A DNA stretch of 64,000 nt, taken from NCBI RefSeq assembly GCF_023065955.2, contig NW_026622930.1, forward strand, positions 23,661,449 through 23,725,448. The letters run 5' to 3'. A model generated the notes under the pieces. It saw only the letters and a list, made by a program, of their open reading frames with translations. It was not told where the DNA came from and made no database searches. A program made the translations under genes and the position numbers. Below, piece by piece: positions 1 to 12,152 of this stretch; within the stretch, counting starts at the first letter, position 1, and every line of letters starts with the position of its first letter. Origin of the DNA: Ursus arctos. Lineage: Eukaryota > Chordata > Mammalia > Carnivora > Ursidae.

Positions 1-410
1 TAACGGGGAAGAAATTTTTTTTAAATCATCCATCCTTCAACATCTTCTACAAACATACAAGTCCGGCTTATTTTTGTTTTTTCAGATTTACAAATAATGG
101 CTGTTTAGGCACTGGACACCAGGCAGCAAAGGACAGTGATTCCTGAGCAATGGGAAACCAAATAAGGTGAACCCTATGATTGTCCCAGTTTACTGCATCA
201 AGAGTTTCCAGGCCCAACGTCAGGAAAGGGAACCCAGGAAGTGCTGGGAGAGAGTTGAGGAGATGGAGCTGGGAGTCCAGGAAGGCCAAAGCAACAAGGG
301 TTCACAGGACAGAGTACTGGAGAGGAGAGAGCTAGACAAAGAAGAAGCAACGGGGATGCGTGGAGCATCCACCTCACATATTCAGCACACGCACATCAGA
401 AAACCACTTG

Positions 411-614
411 AGGGGTGCCTGGGTGGCACAGAGGTTAAGCGTCTGCCTACGGCTCAGGGCGTGATCCCGGCATTCTGGGATCAGGCCCACATCAGGCTCC
501 TCTGCTATGAGCCTGTTTCTTCCTCTCCCACTCCCCCTGCTTGTGTTCCCTCTCTTGCTGGCTGTCTCTATCTCTGTCAAATAAATAAATAAAATCTTAA
601 AAAAAAAAAAAAAA
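411..614 (+). repeat. SINEC, bear-type (SINEC1_AMe-like)
   Basis: Full-length tRNA-Lys-derived SINE: promoter-like head, CT-rich body, AATAAA-rich tail and about 16 A. It is flanked by the 15-bp direct repeat AGAAAACCACTTGAG (398-412 and 615-629). The perfect target-site duplication suggests a fairly recent insertion, antisense to ADCK1 intron 3. Confidence 0.93.
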
Positions 615-615
615 A

Positions 616-880
616 GAAAACCACTTGAGTCCAGAGAAAGAACAACCCAAAAAGACTAGGGTTAACAGTAGCCAGTGCTCACATAGGACCTATTTCCACC
701 AGCCAGACTGGAAAATCTTGTAATTCTTGAGGCACTTGTTATAATACCCAGAAGGGGCTTGCCTCAATAATGAGGAATATCCCAAACTAAATTTATTGCT
801 CCATTCCCATCCAATAAATATTAAAAGAAAGGTCTGAAAAAGAATGAAACTGTTTCCAAGTACTATGTGTCCCAAAACAA
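616..880. other. Intron 3 sequence, no feature seen
   Basis: Unremarkable AT-rich intronic DNA between the SINE and the old L1; no coding or repeat signal that I can name. Confidence 0.5.
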
Positions 881-1803
881 AGCTTAAGAGTATTTATAAT
901 AATACAAAATAATACAAAAAAGTCCAGCACAAAAAAAGATAAAAGTGCAGCGTCTGGCACCTAATAAGAAATTACCAGGTATGCAAAGGAGCATATGACA
1001 AAAAATGAGAGGAAAACTAATCTACCAAGACCAACTCAGAACTAAAAATAATAACAATAAAATATAATTTAAAACAACCCAGAACTGAAACCTGTATTAG
1101 AATTACTACAGAAGAACATTAAAACCATTATTATAACTGTGCTTCACATGTTCAAAAGTTGAGCAGAAACAAGAACAATATTTTTTTAAAAAGAGAGTGC
1201 AATCCAAATGAAAATTCTAGAGATGAAACTGTAATCTGCGATGTTAAAAATACACTGGATGGGATTAATGGCAGTTAGACAATGCAGAAGAAAAGTTTAG
1301 TGAACTTGAAGACCTAGCAATAGAAACTATTCCAAATGAAATACACAAAGAAAAAAGAATTTTTTAAAAAATAGAAAGAGATCAGTGATCTACGGGACAA
1401 ATTCAAGCAACCTAGTAAACATGGAGTTGGAGTCCCCAAAGGAAAGGAGATAGGAGAGGGTAGAGAAAAAATATGTAAAGAAATAATGGCTGAAAATTTT
1501 TCAAATTTGATTTTCTAAAAAAAAAAAAAAACACTATAAACCAACAGATCCAAGAATCTCAAAAAGCCCCAACCATAAGAAACATGAAGGAAACTACATA
1601 ATTAAATTATTCAAAATCAGTAATAAAGAGAAAAATCTTAAAAGTATCCAGAGAAAAAAGATACATCATGGACAAAGGAACAAAAAGAGGAATGACAGCA
1701 GATTTCTCACTGGCAACAATACAAGCGAAAGTTAATAGAGCAACATCTCTGAAAGCACTGAAAGAAAACCCAGAATTCTATATCCAGCAAAAACATCTTT
1801 CAA

Positions 1804-1989
1804 GGGACACCTGGGTGGCTCAGTCAGTTAAGCATCTGCCTTTGGCTCAGGTCATGATCCCACTTGATCCTGGGATCGAGTCCCACATCGGGCTCCTTGC
1901 TCAGCAGGGAACCTGCTTCTCCCTCTACCTCTGCCCCTCCCCCTGGTTTTGCTCCCTCCAACAAATAAATAAATAAAACATATTTTTTT
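1804..1989 (+). repeat. SINEC inside the old L1
   Basis: Head GGGACACCTGGGTGGCTCAG, body with 'GGCTCAGGTCATGATCC', short A/T tail. Direct repeat ATCTTTCAA at 1795-1803 and 1991-1999. It interrupts the L1 ORF1 remnant. Confidence 0.92.
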
Positions 1990-2654
1990 AATCTTTCAAA
2001 AACATAAAGGTAAAATGAAACTCTTTCAGGCATATAAAAGCTCACAGAACTCATCTCCCTGTACAACAACAACAAAAAAAATGGTAAAGGATATCCTTCA
2101 GGTAGAAGGAAAAGGATATGGGAGAGAAATATGGATCTATATGAAAGAAGAGAGACTACAAATAGTAACTTCATAGGTGAATATGCAAGAATTTTTTTCT
2201 TATATTCTGTATCTCTTTAAAAGATAAGTGACTGCTTAAACAAAAATGATAACAAAGTAATGTGGAGTTTATAACATATGTAAAAGCAAGATGTATTACA
2301 TTAATAGCACAAAGGCTAGGAAGAAAGAAATGAAAGTACACTATTATAAGATTTTTATACTCGGTGAAGTGGTATAATGTCACTTGAATGCAGAATGTGA
2401 CAAGTTAAACTGTAAACTCACACAATCACTAAAATAACAAAAAAGTAACAAAGGAAATAAAAGAGAACCATAAAAAATATCCAATCCAAAAGAAAGTATA
2501 AGAGGAAACAAGAAATAAAGAGCTAATAGGACAAACAAAAAACAAGATGAAAGACATAAATCTAATATAACAATAATCCCATTAAATAAAAATGGTCTAA
2601 ACACCCCAATTAAAAGCCAAAAATTGTCAATTTGGATAAAAAAGAAAGATTCCT

Positions 2655-2906
2655 GGTGTGCCTGGGTGGCTCAGTCAGTTAAGTGTCCTACTCTGGATTT
2701 TGGCTCAGGGCATCACCTCGGGGTTGTGAGATCAAGCCCCATGTTGGGCTCTGCGCTGGGCGTGGAGCCTGCTTAAGATTCTCCCCTTCACTCTCTGCCC
2801 CTCCCCACTCCTCTCTCTTTCTCTCCCTCTCCCTCTTCTCCCACTCATGCTTGCTCATTCTCCCTTGCTCTCTCTCTCAAATAAATGCCAACACTAATTA
2901 AAATAA
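2655..2906 (+). repeat. SINEC, older long CT-rich form
   Basis: The tRNA-like head is followed by a diverged body ('GGGTTGTGAGATCAAGCCCC') and a long CT stretch (about 2800-2880). It interrupts the L1 between its intergenic region and ORF2. No clean target duplication was found, consistent with greater age. Confidence 0.85.
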
Positions 2907-3547
2907 AGCTGGAATGGTGATGTTTATATCAGACAAGAAAAGTTCTATCCAATTCTACCCAGTTCTATCTAATTCAATTGTGTCACAGCTGAATTCTACC
3001 AAACATTTAAGCAGGAAATAATGCCAATTCCACTCAAACTCTTCCAGAAAACTGACAACAGAATACTTCCCAACTCATTCTAGGAGACCAGCATTACCCC
3101 AATATCAAAACCAGATGTTAAATACAAGGGGGAAAAAAGGCTACAGACCAATATTCGTTGTGAAATAGATACAAAAATTCTTTTTTTAAAAATTTTTAGC
3201 TAATCAAATCCAACAATTTAATAAAAGGCTGTATTCTCATTACATCCTATCAGGTGGTGCACAATTTTGATTTGTCTCCCTACAGGCAATGTTAATTTTG
3301 ATCACTTCATTAAGATGGTTATCCACCGGGCTTCCTCCCTTAAAGTTACTTATTTTCTCTTTATAATTAAGTATTTTGCAAGAAAGAACTCCCAAATTTT
3401 ATCAAACTCTCAATTTACTCATCTGTTTATTTTTGTCGATTTGAATTCATGGATTTCTACTTTTTTCCATAGATCACACATCACTGCTACCTCAGCCTCA
3501 CAGAGGTATTTTGACCCACAATAAACTACACAGGTACCAGCTGATAC

Positions 3548-3744
3548 TTTTTTTTTTTTAAGATTTTATTTATTTGACAGAGAGAGAGAGAGAGAGAGCA
3601 CAAGCAGGGGGAGCAGCAGAGGGACAGAGGGAGAAGCAGGCTCCCCACCGAGCAGGAAGCCCAACAATGGGCCCAACCCCAGAAGCCCAGGATCATGATC
3701 TGAGCCGAAGGCAGACACTTAACCGACTGAGCCACCCAGGCCCC
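3548..3744 (-). repeat. SINEC, minus strand
   Basis: The poly-T start, GA-rich middle (3580-3640) and reversed head (GAGCCACCCAGG) show an inverted SINEC. It lies at the junction with the minus-strand L1 that follows. The (GA)n is the usual CT tract of the body. Confidence 0.9.
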
Positions 3745-5400
3745 CTGATTAGTTTTTGATATATGTATACATCCACGAAACTGTCACTATAATCAAGCAA
3801 GCATATCCACCACTCCCCAAAATGTCCCTTTGTCAAGCTCCAACCCTCCACATATCTTCCATCTCCAGACAACTGACCTGCTTTCTGTCAGTATAATCCA
3901 GAATTTTCTAGAGTTTTATATAAATGACATCATACAGTTCATAACTATGTTGGGGGGGCTGGCCTTTTTCACTCAGCATAACTTTTTGAGATCCATTTTG
4001 CTGTTGCACGTATCAACAGTTTATTGCTTTCCCTTACTGGGTAGTACTCTACTGTACGAATGTACCGCAACTCATTTATTCATTCATCTGTTGATGTATA
4101 TTTGGGTTGTTTCCAGTTTTGGAGTACCAATAAAGCTGCTATAAACATTCATGTACAAATCTCTGTGTGGACCTATGGGTAAATACTCAGAAATGTAATG
4201 GTCAAATTGTGTGACAGGTAAATGTTACATTTTTATGAAATTAAACCGTTTTCTGAAGTGGTTGTGCATTTTCCATTCCCACCACGGTGTATGAGAGCTC
4301 CTCCACATCCCCCATGCTTGGTGTAAGAAGTCTCTCATTGTGGTCATTTTCACACATACATGCGTAATGATATTTCATTATGGTTTAAATTTGTATTTCC
4401 CAAAGACTAATGATGTTGAGCATCCTTTCCTTTGCTTACTTGTCATCTCAATATCTTCTCTGGTCAAATATCTGTCCAAATCTCTTGTCCATTTTTTAAT
4501 GGGTTGTTTTCTTATAATCGAATTACAGAAATTCTTCATATATTCCATATACTTTATCAGATACACGATTTGCAAATATTTTCTCCCAGTTTTAGCTTGT
4601 TTTTCCTTTCTCTTAACAACATCTTCCAAAAAGAAGTTGTTTTTAATTTCGATAAAGTAAAATTAACCACTTTCTCTTTTATGGATCATGCTTTTGGTGT
4701 TGTACCTAAGAAATCTTTGCTCACCCCAAACTATAGCCATTTTCTCCTATGTTTTCTGCTACAAGTTTTATAGTTTTGGGTTTTTACATCTGGGTATGTG
4801 ATCTATGTGGAATCAGTTGTCACGTGTAGTAGGAGGTGTGGATCCAAGTTTAATTCTGCATATGAATACCTAATAGTTCCAGTACTGTTTGTTGGAGAGA
4901 GAGATCTTTCTACACTGAATTGCCTCTGTCTCATTGTGAAAAATTAATTGTTTGTATACGTGTGAGTCTATTTCTGGACTCCCTTACCTGTTCCATAGAT
5001 CACTTTGTTTATCTTTACATCAATCCCATACTGTCTTGACTACTATAGGTTTATAAATAAGTCTTGAAATCAAATAGCATTTGTCCTCTAACTTTGTTCT
5101 TCTTTTTCAGTGTTACTTTCTGGCACTGGCTCCAAAACCCTCTGCATTCCCATTTGAACTTTAGAATCAGCTTGTCAATTTCTACAAAAGAGCTGCTGGG
5201 ATTTTGATTGGGATTGCCATGAATCTCTAGATCTATTTGGGGAGAACAGACATCTTAGCAATATTGAGTCTTTCTACCCATGAACATAATACACCTCTCC
5301 ATGTATTAGGCCTTTTTAAAAATTTCTCTCAGCAATGTTCTGATTCATACATATCATATATAGAAATAGAAATAGAATAGAAATAGAAATTTCTCCTAAG
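3745..5400 (-). repeat. Old L1 (L1M type), 3' UTR to ORF2 fragment
   Basis: Reads on the plus strand as the reverse complement of an L1 3' end: text resembling 'CAGTTTATTGCTTTCCC', then 'GTTTCCAGTTTTGGAG', and the antisense ORF2 text at 4380-4760 and 5140-5300. The open frames seen here (for example 4340-4660) are antisense L1 and not genes. Confidence 0.82.
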
Positions 5401-5676
5401 AAAATAATCTAAGACATGGAAAACAGTCTATGTACAAAGATGTTCAGCACAGTGTTAATTATAATAGAAAAACATAGCAGATGCATCCTTAAAGTGGGAA
5501 AAGGGAATAGTTAAGTAAATCATGTGACAGTCACACAAAGAAGTATGAAGTAGCTATCTTCAATGGACTACATCATGACAATATGGAAAATGCTAAGAAC
5601 ACATTAAGTGATAAAAACAGTTCATTATATTGATAGAACACTATGGATGTAACAGAACAGTGATAAGGTATATCAA
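5400..5676. repeat. Degenerate interspersed repeat, L1-like
   Basis: AT-rich text with phrases typical of old L1 3' ends. The family cannot be assigned by eye. Confidence 0.4.
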
Positions 5677-5892
5677 GGGGCATCGGTTGAGTGTCTGACT
5701 CTTGGTCTCACCTCAGGTCATGACCTCATGGGTTGTAGGATCAAGCCCCACGTCAGACTCCTCGCTCTCCTCACTAACTGGGGAGTCTGCTGGAAAGATT
5801 CTCTCCCTTCTTTGTCCCTCCCCCTACTCACCCACTTGCACTCTCTCTCTCAAAGTGAATAAATAAATCTTTAAAAAAAAACAAAGGAAAAG
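5677..5892 (+). repeat. SINEC, diverged
   Basis: Head GGGGCATCGGTTGAGTGTCT and long CT body. The direct repeat AAGGTATATCAA at 5665-5676 and 5893-5904 is still exact although the body has drifted. Confidence 0.9.
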
Positions 5893-6026
5893 AAGGTATA
5901 TCAAAAATATAATGAGTTTGATTTCGTGAAATTATGGGTGATTTTTTCTTGAATCTCTAAATTTTTAAATAACAATTATTGCTTTAATAAATGCTTTTCT
6001 ATTTTTAAATTAAGAAATAATTCCCA

Positions 6027-6214
6027 GGGGCTCCTGGGTGGCTCAGTCGTTAAGCGTCTGCATTTGGCTCAGGGCGTGATCTCAGGTCCCTGGGATCGAG
6101 CCCCATATCAGGCTCCTTCACTGGGAGCCTGCTTCTTCCTCTCCCACTCCCCCTGCTTGTGTTCCCTCTCTCGCTGGCTGTCTCTATCTCTGTCAAATAA
6201 ATAAATAAAATCTT
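6027..6214 (+). repeat. SINEC, bear-type
   Basis: Carries the bear-type body (GGGAGCCTGCTTCTTCCTCT and the CTGGCTGTCTCTATCTCTGTC end). Its tail has turned into the (GAAA)n tract at 6215. Confidence 0.92.
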
Positions 6215-6216
6215 GA

Positions 6217-6268
<52 letters not shown>

Positions 6269-6269
6269 A
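6215..6269 (+). repeat. (GAAA)n microsatellite on a SINE tail
   Basis: About 13 uninterrupted GAAA units grew from the SINE poly-A tail. It produces spurious KERKKERK / FLSFFLSF open frames on both strands. Confidence 0.95.
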
Positions 6270-6420
6270 CTCCCAAACCAAAAAATTCACCATTTTAAAG
6301 TATACACACAATTCAGTTATTCGTACTACATCCACCAAGTTGTACAACTATCACTACTGCCTAATTCCAGAACATTGTTTAATTTTTTAAAATCAATTAT
6401 ATTTTTAATCACACTTCATA
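6270..6420 (-). repeat. L1M 3'-end fragment, reversed
   Basis: 'AAAATTCACCATTTTAAAG' and 'CACCAAGTTGTACAACTATC' are typical antisense text of the old L1 3' end; the same text recurs at 53400 and 57940. Confidence 0.65.
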
Positions 6421-6870
6421 TATACATGAAGTCATGAAGTCTTTGAAATAAAAAAACTCATCTTCATTCAATTTATCAGTGCTTATTAATAGATGATAAA
6501 TGTTGTGAACATCCAAGTATGTATGAGTTTCCTATCATCTTATGCTTTACTGACATCTAATAATTTCATATTAAAATGAGGATCAAACTTAAGCTGCCAA
6601 ATGACCTGTCAGCATAATGCAAGCACAAATAGGTCCTTGATTTATAATGTTCACATACTCTTCTCCATAATCGTTACCATTTGAGCTGTTGATTCCCCAT
6701 ACCAGCAGAGAACAAAAGCTGCAAGACACAAAATCTTGTTCATCACACACTCCACACTAACGATCCTCACTAGTAAATGCACAGTCCCTTGGAGCGCATG
6801 AAACCTTCCACACACATTACCTCGCCTGATCAAGGGTAAAAGCCCTTGGGGGGGGAGGGGGCACTATCAT
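6420..6870. other. Intron 3 sequence, no feature seen
   Basis: AT-rich, no recognisable repeat or coding content. Confidence 0.45.
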
Positions 6871-7020
6871 TCCCCCCATTACACAGATGTGGGAACTGAG
6901 GCTCAAAACTGTTAGGGGGCTTGCCAGGGTTATTTAGCCAATACATAATAGGTAGATCCAGGATTCGAGTCACTGTCTTCGATTCCAAAACCCATCTCTT
7001 TCTACTAAACTCTGCTGACC
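6870..7020 (-). repeat. MIR fragment
   Basis: Reverse-complement MIR text: 'CCCATTACACAGATGTGGG', 'ACTGAGGCTCAAA', and a decayed 'GATTCGAGTCACTGTCTTCG'. Confidence 0.75.
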
Positions 7021-9079
7021 ACTACACACACTGTTAAACACTCCTCGTGGGTTAGAAGAACACTCCGGGCAGCCAGTATCTGTTGTGGGCCCTGAGTGTG
7101 GCCCTCCCCGCGTGCTCACAATGCCCCACTCGTACCCCTCGCTGAGCCTCAGCTATTTCTCACAGCCAGGCCACACGGCCACCGTGGTGCCTGGTCATGT
7201 CTGTGCTCCTGGGAGCTGCTCCAGTAAACCGGAGATTAACTAACTGAGATTAGAAACAAATTCATGAACACACAGGGGCCTGGAAAGCACGAGGCATACA
7301 GAGATCGGGGAGTCACTGAGAGAAGGAAGCGAGTGAGGCTCAGGAGGCGTAAGAACTCAGGGCAGCAACTGGGTAAGGCCACAGGCCTGTGCAGCCCAAG
7401 GAGGTGGGTCCGGGAAGGGGAGGACACTGGCCACAGTGGGAAAGGAGGACAAGCTTCACTGATAACCCTCCAAAAGTCACCAGGGCCTTCAGTATGAAAT
7501 TCAAACCCCTACCCGGGCCAGCAGGCCTAGCACGATGCACCCCAGGCACCCGCTGGCTTCATCTCTTGCCCTCCCCACCTCAACAGCTATCCCCCAACCC
7601 AGGAACCGGTCGTGTTCTGTGCCATCCTCTGCCCTCCAGCCTTTGCACAGGCCACTCCACAATCTCACCATCCCTCACGCCTTTTCATCTGTCAAAATCC
7701 CCGTCAGCCTGGACCCAGGCCTCCCTCCCCTCCCCTCCCCTCTTCTGAGTCCCAGCCTGGCCCATTCTCCTCTCTTCCCCCTCCCCTCTTACAGAAGCAG
7801 CCGCTGCCTCCCCTATCCTGGACCTAACAGCGGAGTCCAGAGTTCCATCCCCAGGGTGGCTCTCGGGCCTTCTTTCATCTGCGCCTCCCTAGGACACAAC
7901 GAGGCCCCGCCCATGCTGCAGCTCTGTGGCCCTGATTGTAGGCTCTGCTCTGGGCCCACATGACAAAAAGCAGGGAGGCAAGTGAACGCGTGGCCAGGTC
8001 GCTACCAGACCAGGCTGCCGCCCAGGGTGAGAGGCCCAGAGCAACTGAGCTTCCAAACGTGAGGGACGATGGTGGGACCATCTTTCAAGGGGGAGGGCCT
8101 CCTTCCCATAGCCCTCGTCTGTTTCTCAGCAGGGAGCAGACGGACAAACTCCAAGAAGGCCTCCTTGAGGGTCCGAAGCAGAGGCCTTTCCCCTGCAACA
8201 GTCAGGACTGAACTCCGTGACGACTCACTCAACAGAAGCCACACAACCATCACCACACAGCACCCAGAAGGTACCCCCACCGCTGCCGCTCCCTCGCCCT
8301 ACACTCTCCAAGGGGCCGCGGGACGCTGCTTCCGTCAGGAAATGCCACTCCACCAGGAGGTGAGGTCAAATAATGCAGGGGACAGACCATTCATCCTGCA
8401 GGAGTCACCCCGGCCAGACTCCCAGGACTCTCCGGGACTCCTCCGGCTCTCCAGGCCTCCCCATCAAGGCCACCCAAAGAGAACCACTACTGACAGCCTG
8501 CATGGCTGGACGAGGGCATAGAAGTGACCACAGCACAGCTCTCACGCCTGGGCTCTGACCAGGCCCTGCTGTCGAAGTCCACAGGAGAGGTGGGTGTGAG
8601 GGGACAGGGCTGGCACCAGCTGTGCCCTGAGGCCCAGTCTGCAGACTAGGAACACACTGGCAAGGGGAGGCAGAGACTGTCCGCAGGAGACGCTATGGCA
8701 ATGCTCTGATCAGAGGAAAAACCAGGCTAAACGGTCACCGAGGCCCCACTTGGCGTCTGGTCCTTGGAGAGCCACACCAGGCCTCCAGGGCTTTGTCACA
8801 TGTCCAAAATCAAAACAAACATCTGTGAAGCGTGAAGTAGGACCCCCAGAACCACAGGCCTTTACCCGGCACCACCTCACACTTGATTATCAGCACTGTG
8901 GGAGTGTCGTCGCCAAATCACTAATCCCAAGAGTACTTCAAGCCCAGAAGATCCCAGGGCATTCAACAGGGAAGGATGAGAAGCAGGTGTCTGAGGGGTA
9001 ACTCTGAGCAATTCTGCAGAGGGGGTGACTGTAGGAAGGTTTTCTGTCCACATCCAGCAAGAATCTAAGAGGACGATGA
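7020..9079. other. GC-richer intronic stretch with L2-like remnants
   Basis: A 2-kb GC-richer block. 7480-7800 resembles an old L2 (plus sense; phrases such as 'CCTTTGCACAGGCCACTCC'). 7880-8700 has no repeat I recognise and several CpGs. The open frames here (up to 150 aa at 8069-8521) lack start context and splice sites and do not resemble a known protein, so they are not called genes. Confidence 0.5.
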
Positions 9080-9292
9080 GGGATACCTGGGTGGCTTAGT
9101 CGGTTCAGCGTCTGACTCTCGGTTTCAGCCCAGGTCATGATATTGGGGTCGTGAGCCCTGCATCAGGCTCCACACTCAGCGTGGAGTCTGTGTGAGATTC
9201 TCTCCCTAACTCTCCCTCTGCCCCTCCTCCCCCACACTGTTTGCACACGCACTCTCTTTCTCTACAATAAATAAAATCTTTAAAAATAAAAA
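9080..9292 (+). repeat. SINEC
   Basis: Head GGGATACCTGGGTGGCTTAG, diverged body (GATATTGGGGTCGTGAGCCC), tail ATAAATAAAATC. No clear target duplication. Confidence 0.88.
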
Positions 9293-9324
9293 CAAAGACA
9301 ATGAAATAAAATTTAACATTTAAA

Positions 9325-9562
9325 TAAGTTACTAATATTTATTAACTATTTACTATGTGTTAGGCCCTAAACACTTTATATGTGTTATGTTATTTCATCC
9401 CATAACCACCCTATAAGGTAGACACATTATTATCACCTGTTTTACGAAGGAAGAAACAGTGGCTCAAAAGGATTAAATCACCTGGCCAAGGGCACATAGC
9501 TATCTTGTGGCAGAGCTCGGACCTAAACCCAGGCAGTGTGACTTCAAGGTCGCAATGCTCTT
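9325..9562 (-). repeat. MIR, nearly full length
   Basis: Reversed MIR from 'ACTATTTACTATGTGTTAGG' through 'CACCTGTTTTACGAAGGAAG' to 'AACCCAGGCAGTGTGACTTC'. It ends where the next SINE inserted. Confidence 0.85.
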
Positions 9563-9759
9563 GGGAGCCTGGATGGCTCAGTTGGTTAAGCATCTACCTT
9601 CGGCTCAGGTCATGATCCCGGAGTCCTGGGATCGAGTCCCGAGTCGGGCTCCTTGCTTGGCGGGGAGCCTGCTTCTCCCTCTGCCCCTCCTCCTGCTTGT
9701 GTGTGCAGGCTCCCTCTCTGACAAAATAATTAATAAAATCTTTAAAAAGAAAAAAAAAA
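9563..9759 (+). repeat. SINEC
   Basis: Near-exact direct repeats AAGGTCGCAATGCTC (9546-9560) and AAGACCACAATGCTC (9759-9773) flank it. Insertion was into the end of the MIR. Confidence 0.92.
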
Positions 9760-9773
9760 AGACCACAATGCTC

Positions 9774-11568
9774 TCTAGCCACAGTGAAACCCTTCTTAGA
9801 ATACCTGGCTCCTTCAGAAGAAAGGGTTCCGGACGAGAACTCCAGAAACCTGGATTCTGCACCATTTCTGCCCCTACCTTACTGGCCCTGCTGGACAAGT
9901 TCTGAACAAATCCTCCCAGCTTTCTGGGCCTCAGCTGGCCTCTCTGGAAAATGAGAGGTCAGGCAGAAGCAGCAACAGTGTGGGTGGCATACAGGTCTCC
10001 CCTCTACTGCCACACCCAGGGCACACATCAGACATCACAACACACATGCATATGCTCTACCCTGCGTCAGACAACTGCCACCTACCGGCTGGAGTCAGCG
10101 GATGAAATGCATTTGCCTTCCCAGAGCCAGACTTCTTCTAAGGTGTCTTCTGACTTTCAAAATCTACAACTGTGTTACTGGGGTTCTAAAGTCAAAATAA
10201 TTCTAGCCCCATTGCAACTGGACCGCTGTCCTTACACTTCAATCTTCCTTCTGCAGGATGGACATGATGTTACATGTGGCCAGCTCTACTGTTTTCTCCC
10301 GTCTTGGGATGAACAATGCTCCAAGCCAATGCCCGATCTGTGTTACACAGACTGGATGTGCTCTCAATATGTCCTGCCAGGCCCCTTTCCTCTGCTTTTC
10401 TAAAGGAGCCTAATAAAGGGGCGATCCAAGGCCATGACAGGATGATAGGATAGGATGAAGGGGTATAGGTTCCTTTACGTGAAGCACTGTGTTTCCAGAA
10501 ATTTCCAGTTAAAAATGCAAATATGCCCTAGAGGTGATAATAAAAGAAATTATCTGTCATTGTCACCTTGGCAGGAGTTTTTTTTACCTGTCTGTTTTTC
10601 CAGCCTCAGAAACTGAGAGCATAATTCTATGGAAAGGGATAGGTTCCAAATATAGGTTCTGTTTCAGAGAAGGCCATCCTAAAAAGAAAGTTGTAGGAGG
10701 GGGCATTTGGGGAGGGCAGCTGCTAGTGGCTGAGAAGGCTTAATGAATAAAACATGCATCACAGCTGCCAAGGATACTTGCATTTTAACAGGGAACAGAG
10801 TTTTAGGCCAAAGGAATTAATCTCTAATGGTGGAATTACAAGCATCAGCAATGATTTAGGGAGGTATTAAGCAAAGAAAGTTGTTCCAGCATCCCTGAAA
10901 TCCCAACAAATGAGCTGACGTGAGTGTGCAAGCCTTCAGCACACAGTGAATATGCTGCACATTTAAGAGATTAATAATATTATTACTGGCAACTTGTGAG
11001 TCGGCCTGCCAGTGAGCAAGCCTGCCACCACACAGACAAATCCAGATGCCCACAGGAGCCCAGGACATGCACTCCTTGGTCTGGAAAGCATCCATTTGGG
11101 AACCTAGTTGCCAGAAACACTGAAGAGAACCCTTCCCTCCATCTGCCCCTTAATCACACACACTGAGAAGACGCATAATTAATTTGTTCTCAACAGTTGC
11201 TCTGTGGCTAGAAGAGCGAGGGCATTTCTGGAATGGCAATTACAGACAAGAAAAACAAATGTTAGGCCACAAGCAGAATAACATATCCAGCCAGCCTGCT
11301 TCCCCTCCCTTCCCCGCCATCCCTGTTCAGACCATGGCCTTGGGTGGGGGACAGGAGTCTTTTTCATTTCCTCACAACCTAGAGACCTTGGGTGCTGGGA
11401 GCAAGGAAAAGAAAACAAAATCCTCAAAGATAAAGGGAAGGAGGCCTCACTCTAACCTCAGAAAGAGGGAAGAGGCACAGAGTTCAGGTACAACGTGAAG
11501 GTCAATGGGAGGGGCATTTGGGGTACAGCATAACACACATAGGAATTAGATGAAATTAAAGAATTCTT
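9774..11568. other. Unique intronic DNA, low repeat content
   Basis: About 1.8 kb with no SINE, L1 or LTR that I can recognise. 10480-11260 is balanced AT/GC sequence with homeobox-like ATTA clusters (for example 'GATTAATAATATTATTACTG' near 10970), which is why it is raised below as a possible conserved non-coding element. The 150-aa open frame at 9951-10403 has no protein-like features. Confidence 0.5.
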
Positions 11569-11994
11569 AGGGGCGTCTGGGTGGCTCAGTCGGTTAAGTG
11601 TCTGACTCTTGGTTTCAACTCAGGTCATGCTCTTGGGGTTGTGAGATCAAGCCCTGCATCAGGCTCCACACTGGGTGTGGAGCCTGCTTAAGATTCTCTC
11701 TCCCCCTTGGGGCACCTGGGTGGCACAGCGGTTAAGCGTCTGCCTTTGGCTCAGGGCGTGATCCCAGCATTATGGGATCGAGCCCCACATCAGGCTCCTC
11801 CGCTATGAGCCTGCTTCTTCCTCTCCCACTCCCCCTGCTTGTGTTCCCTCTCTCGCTGGCTGTCTCTATCTCTGTCGAATAAAGAAATAAAATCTTAAAA
11901 AAAAAAAAAAAAGATTCTCTCTCCCCCTCTCCCTCTGCCCCTCCCCTGACCCCTTCCTCTCTAAAAAAAAATAATAAATTAAAAAATAAAGAAA
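11569..11994 (+). repeat. SINEC interrupted by a second SINEC
   Basis: The outer element runs 11569-11708 and resumes at 11929-11994. It is flanked by GAATTCTT (11561-11568 and 11995-12002). Its body has the older 'TGTGAGATCAAGCCC' form. Confidence 0.92.
11709..11910 (+). repeat. SINEC, bear-type, nested
   Basis: Inserted in the same direction into the CT body of the outer SINE, with duplicated outer sequence AAGATTCTCTCTCCCCCT at 11690-11707 and 11911-11928. The nesting shows this subfamily was active after the outer one. Confidence 0.94.
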
Positions 11995-12152
11995 GAATTC
12001 TTGCTGATTTCATTCATTGTGATAATGATGGGAACACTTAGAAAACATCAGCTATTAGAGATACACATGGAAATTACAGGTGAGATGGCATGATTTCTGC
12101 AATTGAAAACTCTTCAGCAGAAAAAAAATAAATGAAAGAATGATAGCAACAT

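Larger units (their letters stand above)
880..3240 (+). repeat. Old L1 (L1M type), ORF1 to ORF2 fragment
   Basis: The text at about 1280-1800 and 2000-2170 follows the ORF1 region of mammalian L1M elements (decayed coiled-coil/RNA-binding part). 2990-3170 follows ORF2, with EFYQTFKQEIMP still readable. Reading frames are broken throughout. Two SINEs (1804-1989 and 2655-2906) later inserted in the same orientation. The exact subfamily is not determined. Confidence 0.8.

Noticed and set aside
6108..6437. Frames with FLSFFLSF / KERKKERK repeats
   Set aside because: Translation of the (GAAA)n microsatellite.
8069..8521. 150-aa open frame
   Set aside because: No protein-like composition or splice context; overlapping frames on both strands; GC-rich intron.
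9951..10403. 150-aa open frame
   Set aside because: No domain, no promoter or splice context, lies in ADCK1 intron 3 on the opposite strand.
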